Shown: positions 1 to 10,859 of the stretch, one piece after another
Position numbering within the stretch: position 1 is the stretch's first letter
How the letters are laid out: every line of letters begins with the position of its first letter
Source of the DNA: Gigaspora rosea
Taxonomy: Eukaryota > Glomeromycota > Glomeromycetes > Diversisporales > Gigasporaceae
Direction: 5' to 3'
Length of the DNA: 64,000 nucleotides
Assembly (NCBI GenBank): GCA_003550325.1
Contig: QKWP01002137.1
Location: forward strand, 1 to 64,000
Made by a program: the position numbers and the translations under genes
The notes under the pieces: generated by a model
What the model was told of the DNA's origin: nothing
Database searches by the model: none
Seen by the model: the letters and a program-made list of their open reading frames with translations, nothing else

Positions 1-900
1 CATAGGCGATTTTTAGATGATATTAGGGTAATATTTTTGATTTCGACCAGTGGAATTTAGTAATAAATATATATTATTAAATATTATTAGAAATAATCCA
101 TTATTAAATGTGATTTTAAATAACAAAATGATCTTCTGTAACTCTATCTGCCAATCACTAGTACCAACAATTACGCTAACACTTCAGAAGTAAAGCCCAA
201 AAGAAGCAGTAGAAAACCAAAGAAAACATGCAACTTGGCAGCTGTTATTTAGAGATACAGTTAACTGAGTATCTGCTAACAGCTTTAGAGTTTGTCACTT
301 ACCACTGGCACTTGTCGTTTAGAGGTAAAGTTCATAGACTATCTGCCGACAAGATTAGACTTTATCACTCACCAGATCTGAGAAGTACTTGGCGGCTCTC
401 TGAGAAACTTTGGACTATACGGGAAGAACCACTGTCTTTACTATGGCTACTAGTGAAATTTTGGTGTCGTCAGTTCGTAAAGAATTTTCAAAAAGTGGGC
501 TTTTTGGCGTACCCCTCCAAAAGATCAGCAGTGTTTACTGTGTCCAAAAAAGGAAAGGCACCTACCGTATTGGATTAATCGTCTTGAGTGGCTTGGAAAC
601 AAGTAACGTTGAAAGATGGATGACTAATGGAGAAACCACTGGAAGAAGATTCTAGAAGTTCTAAATCAGGCAGTCCGGATTACATGATTGCCTTCCGTTT
701 AACATACTGTGGCCTGGGCCGTTAGTCGGGACAGGGTTATTGATGTTAACAATTTTTACTTAATAAGTCTGACGGGTTTATTCGTATTCTTGTTCAGCTA
801 ACTTTAGGCCTCGGATAAAGATTGATGGTAGCAGAAGGCCATCATGAAGTCTGAACTCTTCCTTCTCTTAGAGTAGTAATATTATTCTCTTTCGCATGTA
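1..900. other. Unrecognised GC-richer segment
   Basis: This stretch looks visibly less AT-rich than its surroundings. It holds two overlapping plus-strand open frames (228-578, ATG start, and 410-655). Neither encodes anything I recognise; they overlap in different frames and show no low-complexity or SLR signature. SLR-unit flanking DNA begins near 940, so this block sits where an earlier SLR gene would be expected. It may be a fragment of an insertion that replaced that gene. Confidence 0.3.
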
Positions 901-1768
901 ATAATAAATAACTCATAATAAGAATAAAAAGTAAGGTCTCGGTTATAAAAAACGGAAAAAAATAAATGTGGTTTTAAAATGCTTGTATGGTTGAAAAAAT
1001 TATATGAAGAATAATTAAAAAAATTAAAAATTAATCTATTCGAATTTTTAAAATAAAATAATAGGATAGGTTATCGCATTTTCGGAATCATGTGCACGCA
1101 TGAAACTCCGCTCTAAATAAAGAGTAATAAAGAATTAATAATAATATATCCTTGACTCTAAAATTATTATCTAGTCATGAATACTAAATAATATTTTAGA
1201 AAGTTAAAATTTCCAGTATTTTAATGATAAAATAGGCACAATAAAAATTAAAAACAAGAATAAAGCAAAGGTTGGAAATTTATTATGCTATGTAATGTGG
1301 AATTTGAATTTTTAGGAAGTAAATTGAATACAAAGACCTTTTAAGCAAATTTTAAATATTTGAATACTGCCATGTGGACTTGTAAATATAATTTTTGAAA
1401 TTTCATCGTACTTATATACCTGACTTCTAAAAATTGATATTCGTGATTTAATCAGTATTTTAGACTTTTGAAAATTGTTAAAAGAGGTGGTGCAACTTGT
1501 TATCCAAAAATATATTGTTTTACTGATAACTATAACCTACTCAAGCCGGCACCCAATTTAAAATCATAATTAGATAAAGTAGAAGATGTGATTATGACAT
1601 GGCTTATTAATTACTAATTATTGATAATTATGACAATTCCATTGCTTGATTTTTAAGAATTTTGATTGTTTTTTCCTTTTTAATGAAAATAGAATTTAGT
1701 ACTCAGCACATAAATATTAGATTAGTTTTAAGCATGACAGTACATAAACAATGTTGATCATCTACCGG

Positions 1769-1892
1769 TCGGCCTCTTTACAAATCTAGTTCTACATTTT
1801 TTTTAAATATAGATCTCGGCCTCTTTACAAATCTAGTTTTACATTCTTTTTAAATATAGATCTCGGCCTCTTTACAAATCTAGTTCTACATG
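1769..1892 (+). repeat. Three tandem copies of a 47-bp flank segment
   Basis: A unit beginning CGGCCTCTTTACAAATCTAG is repeated at 1769, 1816 and 1863, the last copy being shorter. Upstream of the other SLR genes a related segment occurs only once (near 4620, 29495 and 45310). This is a local expansion of SLR 5'-flank sequence. Confidence 0.75.
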
Positions 1893-2364
1893 CTTTATTA
1901 TTATTATTATTTTTTAATCCATAACCATCGTTAATCTTGCTCCAATCTATATTTCATTTACATTTATTATAAAACGGTCCTATGGTGGTTTTGTACCTAT
2001 TAACTATTATTTTTTTTATAGATTTCTCTCAAATCTCGTAAGTTTGTATATTAAAATCCTTGATTTAATTTGTTTATGTTAGGGTTAATATTTATGGTTA
2101 GGGTTACAGCTTGGAAGGGTTTTTATGGACGTAGAGCATTTTTACTTAGAACGCCCATACTAAATAAATAATTAGCAAACTTTTGAGATAATGTACAGTA
2201 ACATAGGTGGTAAAACACAATAGATGCAATTTAGTAAGTCTTTATTTATATTGCAATGCCGTATTTTTTTCTTTTTTCTTACTGATATCTTACGACTTTA
2301 CTTTTTTATTTTACTAAATATCGCCTACATGTGATATATGCCAAGTCCTAATCAAGCTTTAACG

Positions 2365-2377
2365 TCACATGTACACC
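2365..2377 (+). promoter_or_regulatory. Conserved upstream motif TCACATGTACACC
   Basis: The 13-base block lies 180 bases before the SLR start codon at 2557. Near-identical blocks precede three other SLR genes at 113-176 bases. It is a candidate regulatory or transcription-start element; conservation could also reflect simple shared descent of the flank. Confidence 0.35.
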
Positions 2378-2556
2378 TGAAAATTTAGGGGACGTACGTA
2401 TGTATGTATGTAACCAATTAATTATTATACCTATACTTTTGTCATATATTACACGAAGCAGCAAAATATGACACAGAATTACAAATCATTATAGAATTTT
2501 ATATAAATTTATGCAAAATAATACTTTTATTAACAGTTTTTTTCCCTTGTTTTAAA

Positions 2557-3580
2557 ATGTCAAATAATTTAACTAAAGAACATCCAAAAAATCCCAAAAG
2601 TTCATCAAACGATATAACTCAAATAATTGACAATTTTAATCAATTTGATTTAAAAGATGATAATTATTATATCGAAATTGTTAAAGAATTATATAATATA
2701 TATACTGAAAAAGGTTTAAAAACTGACGATTTGAATTTAATAATTAATTCATTGGATCAAATTTTAATAAAAAAAAAATCAAAATCCTGATAATATTATC
2801 AATTGGTGTTTGAATAATCAAAATGATCCTATGGTTCAAATCATCCTTGCAAGATGTTATCGTTTTGGTAAATGGGTTGAAAAGAATGAACATAAAGCAT
2901 TTTTTCATTATCAAAAATCTGCTGATATGAAATTTGCTAATGGTTTATATAGTATTGGAGTTTGTTATGACGTAGGAATTGGTGTTAATAAAGATGAAAA
3001 TATAGCATTTAATTACTATCAAAAAGCTGCTAATTTGGGTGATATTTTTGGAATTTTTAATGTTGGTTGTTGTTATGAAGATGGAACTGGAGTTGAAAAA
3101 GATGAAAATAAAGCGTTTACTTATTACCAAAAATCTGCTGATATGGGTTGTGCTAATGGAGTTAATAGACTTGGATATTTTTATCAAAATGGAATTGGTG
3201 TCGAAAAGGATGAACATATAGCATTCACTTATTATCAAAAATCCGCTGATATGGATTTCATTAATAGTGTGTATAATGTTGGTTTTTGTTATGAAAATGG
3301 AATTGGGGTTGAAAAGAATGAAAATATGGCATTCGTTTATTATCAAAAATCTGCTGATATGGGTTTTGTTAACGGAATGTATTATGTTGGATATTGTTAT
3401 CAAAACGGAATTGGAGTTGAAGTGGATGAACATAAAGCATTTATCTATTATCAAAAGGCTGCTAATATGGATTATGCTGATGCAATAAATGTGGTTGGTC
3501 ATTGTTATCTCTATGGATATGGTGTTGAGATAGATGAATATAAAGCTTTTATTTATTATAAAAAATTGGCTGAAATGTAA
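2557..3580 (+). pseudogene. Sel1-like repeat protein, frameshifted
   Basis: Sel1-like repeats (SLRs) are TPR-related alpha-helical solenoid units used for protein-protein contacts, often as adaptors; the partner here is unknown. The first 78 codons (2557-2790) encode the family N-terminus starting MSNNLTKEH. The frame then breaks at an extra T near 2779, just after a run of nine A, where the intact paralogue reads on in phase. The second part (to 3580) holds about seven SLR units of about 36 residues with the pattern VGxCYxxGIGVEKDExKAF and ends in the family C-terminus KKLAEM. One base separates this copy from an intact gene, so it is either a recent pseudogene or a sequencing error in a homopolymer. 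There is no intron or signal peptide. SLR-unit DNA flanks both sides. Confidence 0.8.
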
Positions 3581-4950
3581 AAAGTTGGCTCCTTGTAACT
3601 TTAAGAGAAGTTTATAACAAAAAAAAAAAAAACAACTATAGTAATAATCATTGTAGATTTGGAGAAAAATAATTGAAAAAATTAAATTTAAAAATAAATT
3701 CTTTAAAAATTCATTTCGAAATTATTAATAAAGCATAATAATTTTTCCGCATGATATGCGCATTTTACGTGTTTTCCGGAATAATCCGCACGCATAAAAC
3801 CCATCTCCAAATAGGATACAAGTGAAATGAGTAATAAAGAATTAAAATATTCTTAATTTGCTCTAAAATTATAATCTGGTCTTTATTATAATAAACGCAG
3901 TATGCCCTGTCAAAACTAGTATGCGTGATAGGCAAAATTTGCATCACTTTTAAAAGGTTTCAGGTTTAAGAAATCAAAAAAAATCACATTAGCATACATT
4001 TTGTATTGGTTTTTTTTTATCTATTTTACTTATTCTATCTGTTTCGCATGAATGGTTTTGACAGTTTATCCGTATTATTATAATATTCGGAAGGATAAAT
4101 TATTGCAGAATGTAATGATACGTGCAAAACCAACAGTAAAAATTGAAATAAAGCGAAGTTTGAAAATGTTTTTAGAATGCAAATTGAACGCATAGACTTG
4201 TTCGAGCAAATTTTAATCTTTGATTCTGCAGAGTGAACCTGTAAATATAATTTTGAGTACTAAATTTTGAAAATTGAAATTCGTAATTTCATCAGTGTTA
4301 TAAATGTTTGCAAATTTGTGCAATGAAGCTGGTACATTTGTAATTTAAAAATATATTATTTCTACTATTACTAGAAACTGCACATGTTGGCGGTTCTGCT
4401 GCCTAGTTTAATAATAATTAGGTATAGTAGGAGGTAAAATAATAACATTGTGTTATCAATTATTAATAATTTTATAATGTCTTTATTTGATTTGGTAAAT
4501 AAAAATTAAATCTTTTTTATTTTTTAACGAAAATAGAACCTACATAAATCCAGGACTAATTTTTAAATAATATAAAAGTACATAAAACAATATTGATTAT
4601 CTCCAATTTTATATATATCTCAGCATCTTTGCAAACCCAGTTCTACATTTTTTTTAACCATAAACGTCGTTGTCATTTTTATTTAAATTGCTTCGCTCAG
4701 AATTTTTTCAGACCTAATCAATATTTTTATTTATATTGCATTGTAGTTTTTTTTTCACCTTTCGACCTCTTTTATGTTTCACACTTAAATGCCGTTTATA
4801 TGTAATACACGTCATACCGCAGAATCTCATACTTCCCAAAAAATTGGGTTATCAAACAAGTAATTTGGTCATATGTTACACGAAATGGCAAACATAAACT
4901 ATATAATTCATGTAACAATAACGATGATACTTTTCATTCTTGTTTTTAAA

Positions 4951-5868
4951 ATGTCAAATAATTTAACTGTAGAACATTCAAAAAAATCCATTAATTCATC
5001 AAATGAAATTATCCAAATAACTGAAAATTTTGACAAATTAAATTTAAAAGATGATAATTATTTTAGTGAAATTGTTAAAGAATTATATAATAAATATAAT
5101 GAAGAAGGTTTAAAAAGTTGTGATTTGGATTTAGTAATTAATTCATTAGATCAAATTTTAATAAAAAAGAAACAAAATCCTGATAATATTATAAATTGGT
5201 GTTTAAATAATCAAAATAATAATCCTATTGTTCAAATCGTTCTTGCAAGGTGTTATCGTTTTGGTAAATGGATTGAAAAGAATGAATTAAAAGCATTTAT
5301 TCATTTTCAAAAATCTGCTGATATGGAATTTGCTTATGGAATATATTGTGTTGGACAATGTTATAAAATTGGAATTGGTGTTAAAAGAGATGAAAAAAAA
5401 GCATTTATTCATTATCAAAAAGCTGCTGATATGGGTGTTATTTATGGATTTTATAGTGTTGGATATTGTTATCATAATGGAATTGGTGTTGAAAAGGATA
5501 AACATAAAGCATTCATTTATTATCAAAAATCGGCTGAAAGGGGTCTTGTTTATGGAATATATAATGTTGGATATTGTTATCATCATGGAATTGGTGTTGA
5601 AATGGATGAACAAAAGGCATTCATTTATTATCAAAAAACGGCTGATATGGGCTATGTTAACGGAATATATTATGTTGGATATTGTTATGAAAACGGAATT
5701 GGAGTCGAAGCTGATGAACATAAAGCATTTATCTATTATCAAAAGGCTGCTAATATGGATTATGCTGATGCAATAAATGCGGTTGGTGATTTTTACCTTT
5801 ATGGATATGGAGTTGAAATAGATGAATATAAAGCTTTTATTTATTATAAAAAATTGGCTGAAATGTAA
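4951..5868 (+). CDS. Sel1-like repeat protein (305 aa)
   Basis: An intact, intronless SLR gene. I chose the ATG at 4951 (MSNNLTVEH) because every paralogue starts there; an in-frame ATG at 4873 would add 26 residues of translated 5' flank. Residues 1-90 are a non-repeat, Lys/Asn-rich helical region ending in a conserved block (IINWCLNNQNNNP). Six SLR units follow, each carrying Gly and Tyr at repeat positions and the KAFIYYQKSADMG helix. The last unit is the family-typical GVEIDEYKAFIYYKKLAEM. No signal peptide or membrane segment is evident, so it is probably cytosolic. The TCACATGTACACC block is deleted upstream of this copy. An A-rich tract follows the stop by about 40 bases. Its function beyond scaffolding cannot be read from sequence. 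Confidence 0.9.
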   Translation: MSNNLTVEHSKKSINSSNEIIQITENFDKLNLKDDNYFSEIVKELYNKYNEEGLKSCDLDLVINSLDQILIKKKQNPDNIINWCLNNQNNNPIVQIVLARCYRFGKWIEKNELKAFIHFQKSADMEFAYGIYCVGQCYKIGIGVKRDEKKAFIHYQKAADMGVIYGFYSVGYCYHNGIGVEKDKHKAFIYYQKSAERGLVYGIYNVGYCYHHGIGVEMDEQKAFIYYQKTADMGYVNGIYYVGYCYENGIGVEADEHKAFIYYQKAANMDYADAINAVGDFYLYGYGVEIDEYKAFIYYKKLAEM

Positions 5869-5962
5869 AAAGTTGTCTCCTTGTAATTTTAAGAGAAATT
5901 TATAACAAAAAAAAAAAAAACTATAGTAATAATCTATTGTAGATTTGGAGTTTAATTGCTTG

Positions 5963-6071
5963 TACCGTAAATAATGGGCGGGGTGAAATTATGATTTTGG
6001 CTCGAATTAAAGCTTAATTCGGTCCATTATTCGAAATAACGCCATGCCCGTTATTTCGCGAAAATACGGTA
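5963..6071. mobile_element. TIR element, TACCGTATTTTCGCG family
   Basis: Short element with inverted ends related to TACCGTATTTTCGCGAAATA. The same element sits at the same place downstream of the SLR genes ending at 5868, 7485, 11800 and 16422. It is missing downstream of those ending at 3580, 30674, 48200 and 59784, which serve as empty sites. Non-coding, so non-autonomous. Confidence 0.75.
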
Positions 6072-6250
6072 TGACTTTAAAATCTCTGAAAAGCTATATG
6101 AAAAATGATTGAAAAATTAATTTGAAAAAATAAATACTTTAAAAATAATCATTTGAAATTCTTAATAAAGCATAATAGGATTGTTGATCGTATTTTTTAC
6201 ATGAATGCATTTTTCAGAAAAATCTGTACGCATAAAACCCATCTCCAAAT

Positions 6251-6374
6251 TATAGATGCCTGACGCAGCTATTTTTGCCATAGATGACGCGACGCAACTA
6301 TATGTTTCGTCACTTGACGCAATGACGCAACTATATGTTGCGTCAGGTCACGTGAGTTGCGTCAGGCATCACTA
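6251..6374. mobile_element. hAT-type miniature element, 124 bp, right flank lost
   Basis: Ends are TATAGATGCCTGACGCA and the inverted partner of TAGTGATGCCTGACGCA. The left target sequence CTCCAAAT (6243-6250) is present. The matching right copy is absent: unrelated DNA follows at 6375. The identical copy at 7868-7991 has both target copies. Confidence 0.8.
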
Positions 6375-6581
6375 ATCGAGATATTATTATATTTATAAGT
6401 TTACTATATGCATATCTAAGGAATTTTATTAACCTGGCATTGAGTTCAATTTCATTATATAGAAATTTAATTAGTCTGAGTGTTCACTATAGTGCAGGTG
6501 GTTTGTACCTCGAATTATAAAGATTCTAATTATTGCCATGCTTGGAAACTAGTGAATCATTTCGGTCTTCTACCTATAACN
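6375..6581. other. Unrelated 206-bp segment ending in an undetermined base
   Basis: This sequence is not part of any SLR unit in the window. It begins exactly at the end of a miniature element and ends at a single n (6581), after which SLR coding sequence restarts mid-gene. That pattern suggests a repeat-driven misjoin or a contig junction. No coding signal is visible. Confidence 0.6.
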
Positions 6582-6582
6582 A

Positions 6583-7485
6583 ACTGTAGAACATTCAAAA
6601 AAATCCATTAATTCATCAAATGAAATTATCCAAATAACTGAAAATTTTGACAAATTAAATTTAAAAGATGATAATTATTTTAGTGAAATTGTTAAAGAAT
6701 TATATAATAAATATAATGAAGAAGGTTTAAAAAGTTGTGATTTGGATTTAGTAATTAATTCATTAGATCAAATTTTAATAAAAAAGAAACAAAATCCTGA
6801 TAATATTATAAATTGGTGTTTAAATAATCAAAATAATAATCCTATTGTTCAAATCGTTCTTGCAAGGTGTTATCGTTTTGGTAAATGGATTGAAAAGAAT
6901 GAATTAAAAGCATTTATTCATTTTCAAAAATCTGCTGATATGGAATTTGCTTATGGAATATATTGTGTTGGACAATGTTATAAAATTGGAATTGGTGTTA
7001 AAAGAGATGAAAAAAAAGCATTTATTCATTATCAAAAAGCTGCTGATATGGGTGTTATTTATGGATTTTATAGTGTTGGATATTGTTATCATAATGGAAT
7101 TGGTGTTGAAAAGGATAAACATAAAGCATTCATTTATTATCAAAAATCGGCTGAAAGGGGTCTTGTTTATGGAATATATAATGTTGGATATTGTTATCAT
7201 CATGGAATTGGTGTTGAAATGGATGAACAAAAGGCATTCATTTATTATCAAAAAACGGCTGATATGGGCTATGTTAACGGAATATATTATGTTGGATATT
7301 GTTATGAAAACGGAATTGGAGTCGAAGCTGATGAACATAAAGCATTTATCTATTATCAAAAGGCTGCTAATATGGATTATGCTGATGCAATAAATGCGGT
7401 TGGTGATTTTTACCTTTATGGATATGGAGTTGAAATAGATGAATATAAAGCTTTTATTTATTATAAAAAATTGGCTGAAATGTAA
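6583..7485 (+). pseudogene. Sel1-like repeat protein, start missing (duplicate of 4951-5868)
   Basis: The frame is open from 6583 to the stop at 7485 and encodes the same protein as 4951-5868 from codon 6 onward. It has no start codon because the sequence before 6582 is unrelated and ends in an n. It is either the truncated half of a very recent tandem duplication or a second assembly copy of the same locus. All six SLR units and the C-terminus are intact. I would not count it as an independent gene until the junction is verified. Confidence 0.7.
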
Positions 7486-7579
7486 AAAGTTGTCTCCTTG
7501 TAATTTTAAGAGAAATTTATAACAAAAAAAAAAAAAACTATAGTAATAATCTATTGTAGATTTGGAGTTTAATTGCTTG

Positions 7580-7688
7580 TACCGTAAATAATGGGCGGGG
7601 TGAAATTATGATTTTGGCTCGAATTAAAGCTTAATTCGGTCCATTATTCGAAATAACGCCATGCCCGTTATTTCGCGAAAATACGGTA
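7580..7688. mobile_element. TIR element, TACCGTATTTTCGCG family
   Basis: Identical to 5963-6071 because it lies inside the exact duplication. Confidence 0.75.
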
Positions 7689-7867
7689 TGACTTTAAAAT
7701 CTCTGAAAAGCTATATGAAAAATGATTGAAAAATTAATTTGAAAAAATAAATACTTTAAAAATAATCATTTGAAATTCTTAATAAAGCATAATAGGATTG
7801 TTGATCGTATTTTTTACATGAATGCATTTTTCAGAAAAATCTGTACGCATAAAACCCATCTCCAAAT

Positions 7868-7991
7868 TATAGATGCCTGACGCAGCTATTTTTGCCATAG
7901 ATGACGCGACGCAACTATATGTTTCGTCACTTGACGCAATGACGCAACTATATGTTGCGTCAGGTCACGTGAGTTGCGTCAGGCATCACTA
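7868..7991. mobile_element. hAT-type miniature element, 124 bp, with 8-bp target duplication
   Basis: CTCCAAAT occurs at both 7860-7867 and 7992-7999, and the uninterrupted site (CTCCAAATAGGATAC) is seen downstream of other SLR genes, for example near 3805 and 12150. The 17-bp ends match the TAGNG hAT pattern, and an 8-bp duplication is the hAT signature. The interior is GACGCAACTATATG-type repeats without coding capacity. Confidence 0.88.
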
Positions 7992-8754
7992 CTCCAAATA
8001 GGATACAAATGAAATGAGTAATAAAGAATCATAAATATTCTTAATTGGCTCTAAAAATTATAATCTGGTAATAAACGCAGTATGCCCTATCAAAATTGTT
8101 ATGCGTGATAAACAAAATTTGTATCACTTTTAAAAGGTTTCAGGTTTAAAAGGTCAAAAAAAACCACATTAGCATACATCGTGGATGGATTTTTTTTTAA
8201 CGATTTTACATATTATCTGTTTCAACATGATTGGTTTTGACAGTTTATTCAATATATTTGGAAGGATAAATATTCCAGAATGTAACAATACAACAATGAA
8301 AATTGATATAAGAATAATTTTTTTTTTTTTTTTTAGAATGCAAATTGAACGTATAGACTTGTTCGAGCAAATTTTATTATTTAATACGCCGATCGAACCT
8401 GTAAATATAATTTTGAATTTCATCGTACTGAATTTTCGTAATTTCATCAATGTTATGTATGATTGTTTGCAAATTTGTGCAATGAGGTGGGTGTAATTTG
8501 TAATTTAAAAATTTATTATTTTAGCTTTACTAGAAACTGCACATGTTGGCGGTTTTGCTGCCCAGTCTAATAATAATTAGGGATACAGTAGTAGGAGATA
8601 TGATAATAACATGGTGTTACCAATTATTGATAATGTCTTTATTTAATTTGGTAATTAAAAATTAAATTTTTTGGTTTTTTTTTTAACGAAAATAGAACCT
8701 GGTATTCAGCGAATAAATCCAAGAATAATTTTAAATATAATATGAAAGTACATA

Positions 8755-10450
8755 AGGTCACGTAATGTAATTTTTCGTTTAGCATTACATGGGATCTGAA
8801 AATATGGGTCGGTCGGTCGGGTTTTTTTTAATTTACAGTTGATTTGAAAATTAGTGGGACCGACAGCAAATTTCGGTAATTAGTTTTCGGTACAAAACAT
8901 ACCGCGATACTATAAAAGAAATTTGGATGATCGCCACAAAATTCATCACGTGTCCCACTAAAGTCAATCAATAAAATAATTTTCACGTGCAAGGTTAATT
9001 TTTCATTTCACAGAACAATGAATCAAAAAATTGTGTCAGCTTTCATATTTTCTCCGTCAGTCTAATCAGACAGTTACGGGAAATTAAGGTCTCCATTGGG
9101 TGACACCGGATGAGATTATCGAAAAAAAAAATGTCAAAAATCGAACAATTGGCACAATTGGGATCTAATGTTACGGGGTGAAACGTAGATTTATAATTTA
9201 TATACGAATATATATGGATTTAGATGACTAGGCAATTCGCCAGAGGCGTGACATTGGTGATTTGGCATTATTTTATTAAAGGAATTGTTAAAGGTAATTT
9301 TAATAATAGAAAGATTGGAATCCCGTAGGATGATATTTACAAAAGAGAAAACTACAATGCTTCTATAACTTTCATTAGATTAATCAAATTAATGGGGTTT
9401 GGGGATAGATCGATCTTTCATCACGAAGGATCACGGTAGAATCAGTGATCTCTCATCACGGTAGAATCACTATAACTAAGGGATGTACGGTGATGATTAT
9501 TACATGATTATAATAACGATGGTTATCGTTAACTATTTTTAATCGATTAATTCTTGATTTCTTTCTTTAGGTTTCTTGCTTCTTCGATCACGGGTTTACT
9601 GCGCCTAATTCTGAAGATCACTTTTAGCACGTGACACTAAAAAAAAAATTGAAAAATTGAAAAATTGAAAAAAATGAGTCGGCGGGTAATGTGTGTGGCC
9701 TTAAATAAGGCAGTTTTTAGTTGATTATTAGGTTAACGTCATTTATTTTGGCTCAGGCATGAGGAGGCGGTCAATCTCATTGGCCAACATTAATCACATG
9801 ATTAACTAGGCTTATACTGCGTTGTGATTGGCTTGTTTAATTTTCGGCGGCAGTTACGGTAAGCGAGAGGGATTACGTTATTTAAAAATCAACTAAAACA
9901 GCTAATCTTTACAAACTTGCACAAAGTTTTTTCAGTTATGTAAATTGCAGGATTTTGCCAACAATGAGAATGGATAACTTGAATGATAAATAAAAAAAGA
10001 TCAATTAATTTGAAACAAATTCAGGGTCATTTGAACCTAATCAGCTCATTTGTACCCAAACCTGGTCATTTAACCAATTCAACCCAAGCTGGGTTTATTT
10101 AAATTTTAAGCCCAGGCAAATACCCGGAATAAAATTTTGAAATCTCACTTCCGGGTACTTAGGCGGCTCTGAAGCTAGTTTTTATTTTTAGTTATCCAAT
10201 TCATATCCGAAAATTCCCGCTGGCCTATAAACAATCCCGAAATGTTCGATATCCCTTAAACATTTTCCGATTTTAATGGCAACTAATTTAAAGATAATAA
10301 ATATCGATTGTTTTGAACTATATTCATTAAATATCATTAAAATAAACATTATAATGCTGGTTTTAAAAGAATTGGCGCAAAAAAATTGAGGGTTTTTGAA
10401 AATTTTGGGTCGGCGGGTAATCCTAAACGAAAATTTTACTTTGCGTGGCC
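8755..10450. mobile_element. TA-target non-autonomous transposon in SLR 5' flank
   Basis: Ends are AGGTCACG... and ...ACTTTGCGTGGCC, inverted relatives of AGGCCACGCAAAGT. The flank GTACATA/TAAAACTATA matches the uninterrupted site near 29450 with a duplicated TA, as Tc1/mariner-like elements produce. It carries no long open frame. The interior is a mosaic, with GGTCGGTCGG and GTCGGCGGGTAA blocks and an inner region (about 9170-9635) absent from the second copy at 12917. Confidence 0.75.
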
Positions 10451-10734
10451 TAAAACTATATCGATTATCTTAAATTTTTATATATTTTTGCAAACCTAGT
10501 TCTACGCTTTTTTAAACCATAAACGTTGTTGTCATTTTATTTAAATTGCTTCTGACCTTGCTTCGCACAGAATTTTTCAGACCCAAATCAATATTTTATT
10601 TATATTGCATTGTAGTATTTTTTTCACCTATCGGCCTTTTATACGTCACGGTTTTTTTTATCTTAATACTGTAATAAATATCGTTTATATGTATTACACG
10701 TCATACCGCAGAATCTGATACAGTTACTTCATAG

Positions 10735-10747
10735 TCACATGTACACC
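10735..10747 (+). promoter_or_regulatory. Conserved upstream motif TCACATGTACACC
   Basis: Lies 113 bases before the SLR start codon at 10860 and matches the motif at 2365 and 29731 exactly. Confidence 0.35.
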
Positions 10748-10859
10748 CAAAAAATTGGGTTATCAAATCCATAATTTGGCATATGTTACACGAAATGGCA
10801 AACATGAACTATATAATTCATGTAACAATAACGATAATACTTTTCATTCTTGTTTTAAA

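Larger units (their letters stand above)
945..2556 (+). repeat. SLR-unit intergenic flank (no gene of its own upstream)
   Basis: This is the same intergenic sequence that separates the SLR genes further along. It contains blocks resembling the 3' flank of SLR genes (around 1060-1140, compare 3740-3850 and 7800-8040) followed by blocks resembling their 5' flank (1680-2556). The SLR gene that should precede it is absent and 1-900 occupies its place. It therefore looks like the remains of a further array unit. Confidence 0.55.
4965..6374 (+). repeat. First copy of an exact 1410-bp duplication
   Basis: Every stretch I compared between this segment and 6582-7991 is identical, with a constant offset of 1617. 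The segment runs from codon 5 of the SLR gene to the last base of a hAT-type miniature element. The other copy begins beside an undetermined base (6581). Confidence 0.85.
6582..7991 (+). repeat. Second copy of the exact 1410-bp duplication
   Basis: Same sequence as 4965-6374. Past 7991 this copy continues into normal SLR flank with the expected 8-bp target duplication, so this is the copy with the natural right junction. Confidence 0.85.

Noticed and set aside
2945-3502. Long minus-strand frames opposite SLR genes (also near 5287, 6904, 15835, 30201, 59332)
   Set aside because: They are antisense shadows produced by the biased codon use of the repeats; they encode Ile/Phe/Asn-rich peptides without domain content and recur wherever an SLR gene lies.
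8169-8496. Overlapping open frames on both strands in SLR 3' flank
   Set aside because: The same flank in other units carries indels that destroy the frames, which are poor in coding signal.
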